This document shows positions 8,729-16,276 of a stretch of 34,880 bases of DNA, piece after piece (position 1 is the stretch's first letter; each line of letters opens with the position of its first letter). A program made the translations under genes and the position numbers. The stretch is taken from the NCBI RefSeq assembly GCF_001707915.1, contig NZ_MAVV01000017.1, positions 1 through 34,880 on the forward strand. Direction: 5' to 3'. The notes under the pieces were generated by a model. That model searched no databases. It was not told the DNA's origin and worked only from the letters and a program-made list of their open reading frames with translations. The DNA is from Thermodesulfovibrio sp. N1. GTDB taxonomy: Bacteria; Nitrospirota; Thermodesulfovibrionia; Thermodesulfovibrionales; Thermodesulfovibrionaceae.

Positions 8729-9235
8729 ATGGAAAAACAGGGATTTGAAGAAAGATTTGAGGAAGCAAATTTATTGCTGAGATATAAAGCCTTTGAAGAA
8801 GCCTGCAAAATTTACAGTGAGTTAATAAATGAAAATTCAAATTTAGCTGAACTTCATAACAATTACGGACTTGCTCTTTTTTATTTAAACAAATTTGAAG
8901 AAGCTATAAATGAATTTAAAAAATCCATTGAAATTAACAGTGCTTTCTCTCTTCCATATGCAAATATTGGACTTGTTTATTTAAATAAAGAAGAATATGA
9001 TAAAGCTGTGGAATTTTTTTTAAAAGCCCTTGAACTTGATCCTGAAAATCCTGAAACCCATTATAATCTTGCAGTAACCTATTATAGAATGGATAGAAAA
9101 CCTGATTCTTTAAGACATTATGAAGCTTTTACAAAATATTCAGGTGAGGATTATCAAAAATTAAAGGAAAGCGTTCAGAAGATAATTTTACAGATTAAAG
9201 AAACTCTTCAAACAGAAGAAGGTGTTCAAGAATAA
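8729..9235 (+). CDS. Tetratricopeptide repeat protein
   Basis: This 168-residue soluble protein consists largely of TPR units. Three consecutive 34-residue repeats are clear at about residues 43-144 (LHNNYGLALFYL, LPYANIGLVYL, THYNLAVTYY), each with the usual Gly/Ala and a Pro-Glu/Asn boundary, and a weaker one precedes them. No signal peptide or catalytic domain is seen. TPRs mediate protein-protein contacts; the partner is unknown. It has its own promoter-like element and no ribosome site. Its 3' end overlaps the convergent mqnB gene by 41 nt. Confidence 0.85.
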   Translation: MEKQGFEERFEEANLLLRYKAFEEACKIYSELINENSNLAELHNNYGLALFYLNKFEEAINEFKKSIEINSAFSLPYANIGLVYLNKEEYDKAVEFFLKALELDPENPETHYNLAVTYYRMDRKPDSLRHYEAFTKYSGEDYQKLKESVQKIILQIKETLQTEEGVQE

Positions 9236-9869
9236 ATCTTTGAACTATCAATGATGCCTTTGATATTTCTTCTAAAGTTAAAAGCTTTTTTCTATCAGTA
9301 ACTATATTGCTGATACTTCTTATTTCAACGCAGGGAATATTATAGATTTGCGATACCTTTGCAACTGAAGCACCTTCCATGTTTTCGCATAGAGCATTAA
9401 ATTTTTTTTCAAGAAATCTGGCTCTTCCAATATTTCCTGTGCAGGCAGAAACAGTAAGAAATGTTCCCCTTGGTAGATTTTTTAAAAAATCGGGAACATA
9501 AAGGGGTATTTCTTCAGAACTAAGAAAAATAAAGGAATCTTGAGTATCATGACAGTTTCTGAGAAGACCTTCATCAGCAAAAATTTCTTTTTCTGCTACT
9601 GCGATTTTTCCTATGTCAAGCATAGAGGAAGGATAAGCACCTGCGATACCTGATACAATTGCTAACTTTATGGAGAAATTTTCAAAACAAATTACTGAAG
9701 CCAGTGTAGCTGAAGTTTTACCAATACCTGTAATAGATAAAATTAAATCAATACCATTTATTTTGCCCTTGACAAAGGGTAAGTTTTTTATTGAAAAAAT
9801 TTGTTTATCTATCAAATTGTCAAAAATTAATTCACACTCTTTTTGGGTTGCAAAGAATAGGACTATCAA
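9195..9869 (-). CDS. mqnB: Futalosine hydrolase (nucleoside phosphorylase superfamily)
   Basis: MqnB cleaves hypoxanthine from futalosine in the alternative menaquinone pathway. The 224-residue protein has the nucleosidase fold signatures ITGIGKTSAT, VSGIAGAYP near residue 95, a strand ending in VSACTG, and the substrate loop ENMEGAS with SNIVTDR near the end. GIAGAYP and the lack of typical Mtn residues favour futalosine hydrolase over MTA/SAH nucleosidase, which is the main alternative. It starts with TTG 1 nt after the stop of the coiled-coil gene, so translation is probably coupled. No other mqn gene is in the window. Confidence 0.75.
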   Translation of the reverse strand: MIVLFFATQKECELIFDNLIDKQIFSIKNLPFVKGKINGIDLILSITGIGKTSATLASVICFENFSIKLAIVSGIAGAYPSSMLDIGKIAVAEKEIFADEGLLRNCHDTQDSFIFLSSEEIPLYVPDFLKNLPRGTFLTVSACTGNIGRARFLEKKFNALCENMEGASVAKVSQIYNIPCVEIRSISNIVTDRKKLLTLEEISKASLIVQRFILEHLLLFEEFL

Positions 9870-9870
9870 T

Positions 9871-10491
9871 TTATGCTACTTCAAGTGCCTTCAATCTTTC
9901 TTCAAAATCTCTCATTCTTTGTGATAGAGCTTTTCTTTCTTCAAGTAAGTCTTTTAAAACTCCAGCAAGATAATCATTTTGTTTTAGGAGAAAATCAAAG
10001 TCATACATTTTTAATTTAACTTTTATATCCTCTAAATCACTGTGAACTTCTAACATTGAAAGTCTTAGGGCTTCTCTTAATTTTTCTAAGGAAGCAGTAA
10101 ATCTCTGTTCCATACTCATCAATTCAGCCTTTGTAGCCATCTGTTGCTTTATTTCTGTAACATCTTGCTTGAGGACTGCCACATCCTTTTTTAGCATTCC
10201 AACATCCTGTTTGAGGACTACCACATCCTCTTTTAGCGTTCCAACATCCTGTTTGAGGACTACTATATCTTCTTTCAGCATTCCAACATCTTGTTTCAGC
10301 ACTCTTACATCCTGTTTCAGAGTTTCTACATCTTGTTCAAGTTTAGTAATCTTTTGTTTCAATATTTCTACATCTTTAACCAATCCCTTAATTTCTTCTT
10401 TGACAACAGCTTTGACTTCTTCCCTTACGATTACCTTGACTTCCTCTCTTACAATTGTTCTTATCAATTCTGCTAATTTTTTCTCATCCAT
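9871..10491 (-). CDS. Heptad-repeat coiled-coil protein
   Basis: I do not recognise a characterised family. The 206-residue protein opens with three near-identical units of the form IVREEVK(V/A) (residues 13-37), continues with nine or ten consecutive heptads of the LKQDV type (residues 51-114), and ends with more coiled coil plus the tail DFEERLKALEV. There is no membrane segment or signal peptide. It is predicted to be a long parallel coiled coil, perhaps trimeric. GGAGG precedes the ATG. It sits between the B12-radical SAM gene and mqnB in one operon, but nothing ties it functionally to either. Confidence 0.8.
   Translation of the reverse strand: MDEKKLAELIRTIVREEVKVIVREEVKAVVKEEIKGLVKDVEILKQKITKLEQDVETLKQDVRVLKQDVGMLKEDIVVLKQDVGTLKEDVVVLKQDVGMLKKDVAVLKQDVTEIKQQMATKAELMSMEQRFTASLEKLREALRLSMLEVHSDLEDIKVKLKMYDFDFLLKQNDYLAGVLKDLLEERKALSQRMRDFEERLKALEVA
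10150..10341. repeat. 42-bp (2 x 21-bp) tandem repeats encoding heptads
   Basis: At least four units of about 42 bp, each two heptads of the coiled-coil gene, follow one another. Plus-strand landmarks are repeats of GAGGACTACCACATCCT and AGCATTCCAACATCCT. Neighbouring units are nearly identical, which suggests recent duplication and possible length variation between strains. Confidence 0.85.
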
Positions 10492-10521
10492 TTATAACCT
10501 CCAAAATGAAAAATCCGCCAC

Positions 10522-11826
10522 TTATAATAGCAAATTAAAATTGTTAACATCAAGTTTTAATTTTTTTAGTTCCTCCTTTGAATATCCAGCGAAAATCTCT
10601 GAAAAAATTGAATTATTTGTAAGTATCGGATCTAAATCATCGGAAATAATCCCTGTTTTTACAAACTCCTGCCAATAATAGGTTCCTTTAATTGGCGAAA
10701 ACTCAGTTAAATGAATCCGAACTCTTAATTTCTTTAAAAATTCAACTCCTGCTTTTACTTCTTCAAGAGATTGCCCTGGAAGTCCATACATTATATAAAC
10801 TCCTATTTCATTAGGTAGAAATCCAGCTTCTTTAAGATATTTTACTGCTCTTTCAAGTTCTTCATTTGTAACCTTTCCTCCAGTTTCAATCTGTCTTTTT
10901 ATATTAACTGTTTCAAGGCTTAATCTTATGGTTTTAAATCCAGCCTTTTTCATCAAATAAGCAAGTTCTCTATCAATAAACCGTGCATGAAGTCCATTAG
11001 GAGTATGAAATCTTGTTTTCATATTTTTTTCAATAATTTTTTTCAACAAAGGTTTTATGTGGCTTTCAGCTTTATAAAGTAGAGCATCATCATAAAAGGC
11101 AAAATCTCTTATACCTAAACCATACAATCCTTCAATCTCATCAATAATTTCATTGATATTACTTTGTTCAAAGGATTTAGATAATAAAGAAGAAGCACAG
11201 TAGGGGCACCTAAAAGGACATCCTGTGGATGTTAAAAGAGGTGCATATTTCATTTCACTATAAAAATTCATCTGCCACCAGTATTTTTGCTTCTTATTTA
11301 TTTTTTCAGGCTTTAATCCAAGGGTTTCAATTACCTCAACTAATCTTTCATCTACCTGTCCTTCATAAACAAAATCAACATCTATATTTTTTTCTGCATG
11401 TTCCTTATACAGGGTTGCATAAATTCCTCCAAGAATGATTGGAGTATCTTTAAATTTCTCTCTAAGAATATTTATAGCCTCTTTTACACCGTACCACCAG
11501 TAGCTCATTATTGAAGTAACAAAGATTAGATCGACATTTTTTATGGATTTAATTTTTTCAATAAATTCAGAACTGCTTATTCCGTATTTTTTGTATTTTC
11601 TGGGTATTTTTTTTAAAATTTCAGGTTTTTCTATAACTTCTGCTTTATATTTACCTGTTCCGTATTTTTTTATTTTATATGAGTCACAACAGTCAATGAA
11701 AAATAGTTTCATATTAAACTGGGTTAAAAATTCAGCTACTTTTAACAATCCAAGTGGTCTTGCCCAGAAATTATAGGCAGCAAAATCATAGATCCAAGGA
11801 TTTACAAGAAGGCATTTAATTGTCAT
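10522..11826 (-). CDS. B12-binding domain radical SAM protein
   Basis: This 434-residue protein has an N-terminal cobalamin-binding-like Rossmann region (residues 1-170, with NPWIYDFAAYN near the start and ILGGIYATLY near 131-140) and a radical SAM domain with Cys203-x3-Cys207-x2-Cys210 in TGCPFRCPYC. The rest is the usual partial TIM barrel with IRLSLETVN and IYMYGLPGQS. Such class B enzymes often methylate unactivated carbons or modify peptides and cofactors; the substrate here cannot be read from sequence. A DxHxxG-type base-off cobalamin motif is not obvious, so B12 binding is by family resemblance. It overlaps trmI by 4 nt. Confidence 0.85.
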   Translation of the reverse strand: MTIKCLLVNPWIYDFAAYNFWARPLGLLKVAEFLTQFNMKLFFIDCCDSYKIKKYGTGKYKAEVIEKPEILKKIPRKYKKYGISSSEFIEKIKSIKNVDLIFVTSIMSYWWYGVKEAINILREKFKDTPIILGGIYATLYKEHAEKNIDVDFVYEGQVDERLVEVIETLGLKPEKINKKQKYWWQMNFYSEMKYAPLLTSTGCPFRCPYCASSLLSKSFEQSNINEIIDEIEGLYGLGIRDFAFYDDALLYKAESHIKPLLKKIIEKNMKTRFHTPNGLHARFIDRELAYLMKKAGFKTIRLSLETVNIKRQIETGGKVTNEELERAVKYLKEAGFLPNEIGVYIMYGLPGQSLEEVKAGVEFLKKLRVRIHLTEFSPIKGTYYWQEFVKTGIISDDLDPILTNNSIFSEIFAGYSKEELKKLKLDVNNFNLLL

Positions 11827-12608
11827 GCAAGCTTTCTAAAGACAACAATAAATCCTGTGTGAGCAACCATTCTTAAGGCTGGTCTTAAACTTAATCCCTC
11901 CTTTTCCCATTTTCTCTCAAGAAGTTCGAATATGCCAATTTTGTAAAGTTTTGTAGAAAAATTTTTTTCAAATTCTTCCATCAAACTGTAAATTTGTAAA
12001 ACAGTTGTAAGGTAACATCCTAAAATTCCACCAGGTTTTAATACTTCTACAACTTTATCAAGAAATAGCCAAGGTTCTGTAAGGTCAAGAATTGCTCTGT
12101 CAAAATCTGATTCTTCTATACCTTCAGCAATGTCTTTATTTAAAAGAATAAGCTCTCCTTTTGTTTCTTCTCTAAAGAATTTTTCAATATTTGTCTTTGC
12201 AGTCTCATAAAAATCCTTTCTTTTTTCATAGGAAACAACTTTCCCTGATTTTCCTACAGCTCTTAAAAGAAAAAGAGTTAAAGCCCCAGATCCTGTTCCA
12301 GCTTCAAAAATTTTTGCACCTGGAAAGATATCCAAAAGAGTAATAATTCTTGAAATATCTTTAGGATAAATAATTTGTGCACCTCTTTTCATCTTGAGTA
12401 TGTATTCCTCAAGAGTGGGCTTGAAAACAGTCAAAATTTCTCCATGGGAAGATTGAACTTTTATCCCCTCAGATTTTCCAATTATATCATTAAAGGGAAC
12501 ATTACCTTTATGAAAATAAAAGGAAGTATCTTTTTTTAAAGTAACCAGATATTTTCTTTCCTTTGAATCTATTATAAGAGCCATTTCATCTTCTTTAAAT
12601 ACTGACAA
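11823..12608 (-). CDS. trmI: tRNA (adenine58-N1)-methyltransferase TrmI
   Basis: TrmI methylates A58 in the tRNA T-loop, a modification important in thermophiles. The N-terminal beta domain (LVTLKKDTSFYFHKGN) is followed by KMKRGAQIIYPKD, the SAM motif IFEAGTGSGALT and the FDRAILDLTEPW motif, all typical of bacterial/archaeal TrmI. I use a TTG at 12608 (261 residues) because GGAGGG ends 4 nt before it; a TTG at 12620 or an ATG at 12584 are alternatives. The gene starts only about 20 nt after the 3' end of tRNA-Gly on the same strand, so the tRNA and this tRNA modifier are probably on one transcript. Confidence 0.9.
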   Translation of the reverse strand: MSVFKEDEMALIIDSKERKYLVTLKKDTSFYFHKGNVPFNDIIGKSEGIKVQSSHGEILTVFKPTLEEYILKMKRGAQIIYPKDISRIITLLDIFPGAKIFEAGTGSGALTLFLLRAVGKSGKVVSYEKRKDFYETAKTNIEKFFREETKGELILLNKDIAEGIEESDFDRAILDLTEPWLFLDKVVEVLKPGGILGCYLTTVLQIYSLMEEFEKNFSTKLYKIGIFELLERKWEKEGLSLRPALRMVAHTGFIVVFRKLA

Positions 12609-12627
12609 CTTTCCCTCCAATTAAAAA

Positions 12628-12699
12628 AGCGGGCGACGGGATTCGAACCCGCGACCTTCAGCTTGGGAAGCTGACACTCTCCCGCTGAGTTACGCCCGC
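12628..12699 (-). tRNA. tRNA-Gly (anticodon CCC)
   Basis: On the minus strand the 7-bp acceptor GCGGGCG pairs with CGCCCGC, the anticodon stem TCAGC/GCTGA encloses TTCCCAA with anticodon CCC, and the T-arm has GTTCGAATC. Length is 72 nt, discriminator U, no encoded CCA. It is preceded by a strong promoter-like sequence and followed by trmI. Confidence 0.97.
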
Positions 12700-12714
12700 A
12701 AGGTAATATAGTTT

Positions 12715-12744
12715 TTTATATCATTGTAGATTAATCAATGTCAA
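12715..12744 (-). promoter_or_regulatory. Promoter for tRNA-Gly and the trmI operon
   Basis: On the minus strand a perfect TTGACA (12744-12739) is followed after 18 bp by TATAAA (12720-12715), 15 nt upstream of the tRNA. This is one of the best promoter matches in the window. Confidence 0.6.
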
Positions 12745-12844
12745 TACAACAATATTTATCAAGAATAATCCCTTTTAAAAAGTATTGTTTCCTTAGAATT
12801 GACAAAAAAGAAAGACATCCTTTTTTAAACTATATGGTTTCCCA

Positions 12845-13264
12845 TTAAAACCACTTATTAGGTATTGTCTGTTCCTTTGAAAGATACATCCATCCCTTTA
12901 CTATTCTATAAATCCACCATGCAAGTCCTAATATTAAAATTATATAAGGTAGTATAATCGTGATAATTGAAATTATTGCTAATAAAAATATTATTATACT
13001 GCCCCAAAAAGTTTTAATCTGCCATGTAAAATGGGAAATGATATAATCTTCTACTTTATCTTCCAATGCACTTTTTCTAAACAAGTAAGCCATTACTATA
13101 CCTACAATAACAGTTATTCCTATTACAAGACTTGTAGCATATAGAATGTAGACCAAATAGGCTTTGTTTTTATAGGACCTAAGTTTGTTCTTTAGTGCCT
13201 CTGCAGTGTCATCCAGAAAAGCTTCTACCTTGTTTTCCTTTTCTCGATAAATTTTTTCTTCCAT
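12845..13264 (-). CDS. Small membrane protein, DUF4870/YffM-like
   Basis: This is a 139-residue protein of unknown function with a soluble N-terminus, one membrane segment (YILYATSLVIGITVIVG), a linker with the family-like pattern SHFTWQIKTFW, one or two further hydrophobic segments and a C-terminal IYRIVKGW. The hydrophobic arrangement and the HF-WQ-TFW and YR-KGW patterns resemble small bacterial membrane proteins annotated as DUF4870 or YffM-like. I place the start at the ATG at 13264, preceded by AAGGAGA; an ATG at 13300 would add twelve basic residues without a better site. It stands alone on the minus strand upstream of the tRNA-Gly promoter. Confidence 0.75.
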   Translation of the reverse strand: MEEKIYREKENKVEAFLDDTAEALKNKLRSYKNKAYLVYILYATSLVIGITVIVGIVMAYLFRKSALEDKVEDYIISHFTWQIKTFWGSIIIFLLAIISIITIILPYIILILGLAWWIYRIVKGWMYLSKEQTIPNKWF

Positions 13265-13463
13265 TATTTTTTTCTCCTTGTTATGATGTTTTAATTTCAT
13301 AAATATTATACTTTATAAAAAAGCCAAAAATCTTTTGTTACATGTAGGAATCTCATTTTTGTTAATTTTATCAACTTAATTTTTTCAATCTAATTGAATA
13401 TTGGCAAAACAAAAATTTAGAGATAAAATTATAAATAAGAAATCAAAATTAGGAGGGCAAAAA

Positions 13464-14129
13464 ATGAAAAAAAGTTTTACATGTTTTATGATTATATGTC
13501 TAATATTTTTTTGTACAGATTTATACGGAGAAAGTATTATTGATCTTCCTAACCCCCGATACAAAGGTAATATTACCTTAGAAGAAACTTTAAAGGAAAG
13601 AAGATCTGTAAGAGAATTTTCAAATCAACCATTGACTTTAGAAGAAATTTCTCAACTTTTATGGGCTACACAGGGAATAAAAGATGAATCAGGGAAAAGG
13701 ACAGTGCCATCAGCAGGAGCTTTGTATCCCCTTGAAATATACTTATTGAGTGGTAATGTTAAAAATCTTCCTGCTGGAATTTATAAGTACAATCCCTTTA
13801 AACACCATATCATGAAAATTAAAGAAGGCGATAAAAGAGAAGAACTTTCTAATGTTGCATTAGGACAGCCATGGGTTAAAAATGCATCTGTTAATTTTAT
13901 AATTGTTGCAGTTTATGAAAGAACAACAAGAAAATACGGGGACAGAGGCATTAGATATGTTCATATTGAAGTAGGACATGCTGCCCAAAATCTCTTGCTT
14001 CAAGCAACTGCTCTTAGACTTGGAGCTGTTCCTGTTGGTGCTTTCAATGATAATGAGGTAAAAAAAGTAATCGGTTTAAGGGACAATGAACAACCTCTTT
14101 ATATTATTCCAGTTGGGAAGAGAAAATAG
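13464..14129 (+). CDS. SagB-type nitroreductase family protein, exported
   Basis: This is a 221-residue FMN-dependent oxidoreductase-like protein. A signal peptide is likely (MKKSFTCFMIICLIFFC, cleavage near residue 22). The nitroreductase core begins with RRSVREF at residues 46-52, followed by LLWATQG and VPSAGALYPLE at 81-91, the hallmark of SagB-like members, and ends with VPVGAFND and PLYIIPVGK. SagB proteins oxidise azolines in peptide natural products, but stand-alone exported homologues are common and of unknown role, and no RiPP cyclase is adjacent. The ATG at 13464 has AGGAGGG upstream; an earlier start at 13401 has none. Confidence 0.85.
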   Translation: MKKSFTCFMIICLIFFCTDLYGESIIDLPNPRYKGNITLEETLKERRSVREFSNQPLTLEEISQLLWATQGIKDESGKRTVPSAGALYPLEIYLLSGNVKNLPAGIYKYNPFKHHIMKIKEGDKREELSNVALGQPWVKNASVNFIIVAVYERTTRKYGDRGIRYVHIEVGHAAQNLLLQATALRLGAVPVGAFNDNEVKKVIGLRDNEQPLYIIPVGKRK

Positions 14130-14135
14130 CATTTA

Positions 14136-14207
14136 AGCCGGGAATGGGATTTGAACCCACGACCAGTCGATTACGAATCGACTGCTCTGCCGCTGAGCTA
14201 TCCCGGC
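14136..14207 (-). tRNA. tRNA-Thr (anticodon CGT)
   Basis: On the minus strand the acceptor GCCGGGA pairs with TCCCGGC, the anticodon stem GTCGA/TCGAC encloses TTCGTAA with anticodon CGT, and the T-arm has GTTCAAATC. Length is 72 nt, discriminator U, CCA not encoded. It lies 7 nt beyond the macro-domain gene stop on the same strand. Confidence 0.97.
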
Positions 14208-14214
14208 ATTGATA

Positions 14215-14742
14215 TTATATTTTATCAAACTCTTCTTTAAAGTATCGATAAGTATCTTCATCAAAGAGGCAGAATTCAATTTCCTGTAAGTGAGTAGATT
14301 GATTTTTTATATATTCTAATGCTGTGTTAAAGATCACCCTTGCAACCATATCTTTAGGGCATCCATAAATCCCTGAACTTATTGCAGGGAAAGAGATGCT
14401 TTTTAATTTATATTCATCTGCAAGTTTTAGACTACTAAACACAGCATTTTTTAATTTTCTCTCTTCTTCACCTTCGCCCCATCTTGGTCCAACAGCATGG
14501 ATTACATATTTTGCTTTTAATTTACCAGCTGTTGTAATTGCCGCAGAACCTGTTTGAACAAATCCAATTTTATCACTTTCCTGCTGGATAATCTCACCAC
14601 CTTTTTTTACTATTGCTCCAGCAACGCCTCCACCGTGTTTTAGGTAATTGTTTGCAGCATTTACAATTGCCTCTGTGTCTCTTTCAGTTATATCACCTAT
14701 CATTATTCTAATTGTTTTTCCATTAATTATTTTTTCCTCCAT
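14215..14742 (-). CDS. Macro domain protein (ADP-ribose binding or hydrolase)
   Basis: This 175-residue protein is a single macro domain of the MacroD/YmdB type. It has the ADP-ribose-binding AIVNAANNYLKHGGGVAGAI at residues 25-44, YVIHAVGPRWG, and the diphosphate loop ISSGIYGCP near 121-129. Family members remove ADP-ribose from Asp/Glu or deacetylate O-acetyl-ADP-ribose. GAGGTGAT precedes the ATG. It follows the cysteine desulfurase gene by 21 nt and is followed immediately by tRNA-Thr. No ADP-ribosyltransferase toxin such as DarT is adjacent, so a housekeeping role is more likely than a toxin-antitoxin pair. Confidence 0.88.
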   Translation of the reverse strand: MEEKIINGKTIRIMIGDITERDTEAIVNAANNYLKHGGGVAGAIVKKGGEIIQQESDKIGFVQTGSAAITTAGKLKAKYVIHAVGPRWGEGEEERKLKNAVFSSLKLADEYKLKSISFPAISSGIYGCPKDMVARVIFNTALEYIKNQSTHLQEIEFCLFDEDTYRYFKEEFDKI

Positions 14743-14763
14743 AATTAATCACCTCTTTAAAGG

Positions 14764-15870
14764 TCAATTTATCATATTTAAAATAATATTTAAGGCTTCA
14801 TTTACTTCACTAAGGGTTGTAAACTTCCCTGTACTTATTCTTATTGATGAGATAGCATCTTCTTCCTTTAAACCCATTGATAGCAACACATGACTTGGCT
14901 TTCTTACCCCAGAATGACAGGCAGAGCCAGCTGAAAGGGCAACTTTATCTCCAATTTTTTCTACAAATTCATCAGCTATCACACCTTTTATTGAAATGTT
15001 AAAGGTATTTGGAAGTCTTGGTAAGTAAGCTCCATTCAATTTGACTAGAGGATTATCAAGAAGCCCCTTTAGTAAAGGTTCTGTTACATTTTGAAGATGT
15101 TGTTGTATCAAAGGCAACTCTTCAGAGATTATTTCACAGGCTTTCCCAAGTCCGACAATATAGGGAGTATTTTCTGTTCCTGGTCTTAATCCCTTTTCGT
15201 GGGATGCCCCAATTATCAAGGGTTTTATAATAAAACCTTCTTTAATATAAAGAGCTCCTATTCCTTTTGGTGCATAAAATTTATGACCAGCCATTGTTAA
15301 CATTGTAACTTTGAGTTCTTTTACAGAAACAGGAACTTTACCAATGCTTTGAGCACAATCTGTGTGAAAGGGTATTTCCTTTTCAAGTAAAATATCACTA
15401 ATTTCTTTTATTGGTTGAAGCATACCTGTTTCATTGTTAGAATGCATAATTGTAACAAGAATTGTATTTTTTTTGATTACCTTTTTTAAATCATCGGGAT
15501 CAACTATACCTCTTGAGCTTACCGGTAAAAAGGTAACCTCATAACCCATTCTTTGAAGTTGTTTACAGGGATTTAACACAGATGGATGTTCTATTGATGA
15601 TGTTATAATGTGTCCTTTATCAAAACAAAGCACTCTTCCAAATATGGCAAGATTATTGGATTCTGTTCCACCAGAAGTAAAAATTATCTCTTGAGGAGAG
15701 GCATCAATAAGTTTTGCAACTTTAATACGTGAAATTTCAATTAATTCTCTTGCTTTTTTGCCAAATAAATGATTACTTGAAGGATTTCCAAATTCTTCTA
15801 AAGTTTTTATAATCTCTTCCTTTACTCGTGGATCAACTGGAGTTGTTGCATTGTAGTCAAGATAAATCAT
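14764..15870 (-). CDS. Cysteine desulfurase (NifS/IscS family)
   Basis: This PLP enzyme releases sulfur from cysteine as a persulfide for Fe-S clusters and other thio-cofactors. The 368-residue protein has TSGGTESNN at about residues 65-73, the PLP lysine Lys197 in AGHKFYAPKG, RPGTENTP, and the persulfide-forming Cys318 in SAGSACHSG. The short Cys loop and length fit the NifS-like group; IscS-type housekeeping function is possible, but no iscU or nifU is adjacent. No clear ribosome site precedes the ATG at 15870, which lies 26 nt after the amphi-Trp gene stop. Confidence 0.92.
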   Translation of the reverse strand: MIYLDYNATTPVDPRVKEEIIKTLEEFGNPSSNHLFGKKARELIEISRIKVAKLIDASPQEIIFTSGGTESNNLAIFGRVLCFDKGHIITSSIEHPSVLNPCKQLQRMGYEVTFLPVSSRGIVDPDDLKKVIKKNTILVTIMHSNNETGMLQPIKEISDILLEKEIPFHTDCAQSIGKVPVSVKELKVTMLTMAGHKFYAPKGIGALYIKEGFIIKPLIIGASHEKGLRPGTENTPYIVGLGKACEIISEELPLIQQHLQNVTEPLLKGLLDNPLVKLNGAYLPRLPNTFNISIKGVIADEFVEKIGDKVALSAGSACHSGVRKPSHVLLSMGLKEEDAISSIRISTGKFTTLSEVNEALNIILNMIN

Positions 15871-15896
15871 TGGAGTAGAAGATAGAGTTGTTTAAA

Positions 15897-16114
15897 CTAT
15901 TCCCATTCAAATTCGACTTCTATCTGTTTTTTTCCTTCTTTCTCTTTGTATTCAACTTCTAATTCAAAATCTTCAGGTATTTCAATATTTACATCCACAA
16001 CTGTAACTGTGCCCTTTTCTAAGGCATCAGCAAGTTTTCTTAGATAGTCTGCTGCTTCAGCTTTGTTTACTGTTTTTTCAAATTTTACTTTTTTTCTTTT
16101 TCTTTCTCGCCCAT
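15897..16114 (-). CDS. Amphi-Trp domain protein, expression requires a -1 frameshift
   Basis: Read with one -1 shift, this locus encodes a 72-residue protein: MGEKEKEKK, then the amphi-Trp domain from VKFEKTVNKAEAADYLRKL to the terminal EVEFEWE. The only ATG with a ribosome site (GGAGGA, 6 nt upstream) is at 16114 and its frame stops at 16085-16087 after nine codons. The domain itself has no in-frame ATG, GTG or TTG before its core. The join is at A AAA AAG (16094-16088), the classic -1 slippery heptamer, immediately followed by the TAA. Either this is programmed frameshifting or transcriptional slippage, or a one-base deletion (real or a sequencing error) in a run of seven A. Family assignment rests on the YLRKLADALE helix and the terminal WE. 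Function of the family is unknown. Confidence 0.75.
16088..16094 (-). promoter_or_regulatory. A AAA AAG slippery heptamer followed by stop
   Basis: In the frame opened at 16114 the codons are GAA AAA AAG TAA. The heptamer A AAA AAG is the dnaX-type -1 site; slipping back one base makes the next codon GTA, the frame of the amphi-Trp domain. A weak 4-bp hairpin (GCTG/CAGC) occurs downstream, and no internal Shine-Dalgarno lies at the dnaX stimulatory distance. Confidence 0.55.
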
Positions 16115-16276
16115 ATAATTCCTCCTTTTTGATTTTAAAAGATTAAAACTTTCAAAAAAGTTATTAAATTTTACTTTTTATCTAAGTATATCAGAATTTG
16201 ATTGTCCTTTTCTATAAGTGCAACAATAGCAATTAAAAATTTATTTTTGAAAGGTAAAAATGTTATCATTTCTATC

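Noticed and set aside
9195-9869. MTA/SAH nucleosidase (mtnN)
   Set aside because: The GIAGAYP and ENMEGAS patterns fit futalosine hydrolase better; kept as the second choice.
10150-10341. Regularly spaced repeats that could suggest a CRISPR array
   Set aside because: The repeats are contiguous without unique spacers, have a 21/42-bp period and encode coiled-coil heptads in a good open frame.
10169-10678. Long plus-strand open frame opposite the coiled-coil gene
   Set aside because: It is Ser/Thr/Phe-rich low complexity, the mirror of Lys/Glu heptads, and lacks a ribosome site; the minus-strand gene has one and fits the operon.
14215-14742. DarG-like antitoxin of an ADP-ribosylation toxin system
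   Set aside because: The protein is only a macro domain and no DarT-type transferase is adjacent; it sits with a cysteine desulfurase and a tRNA.
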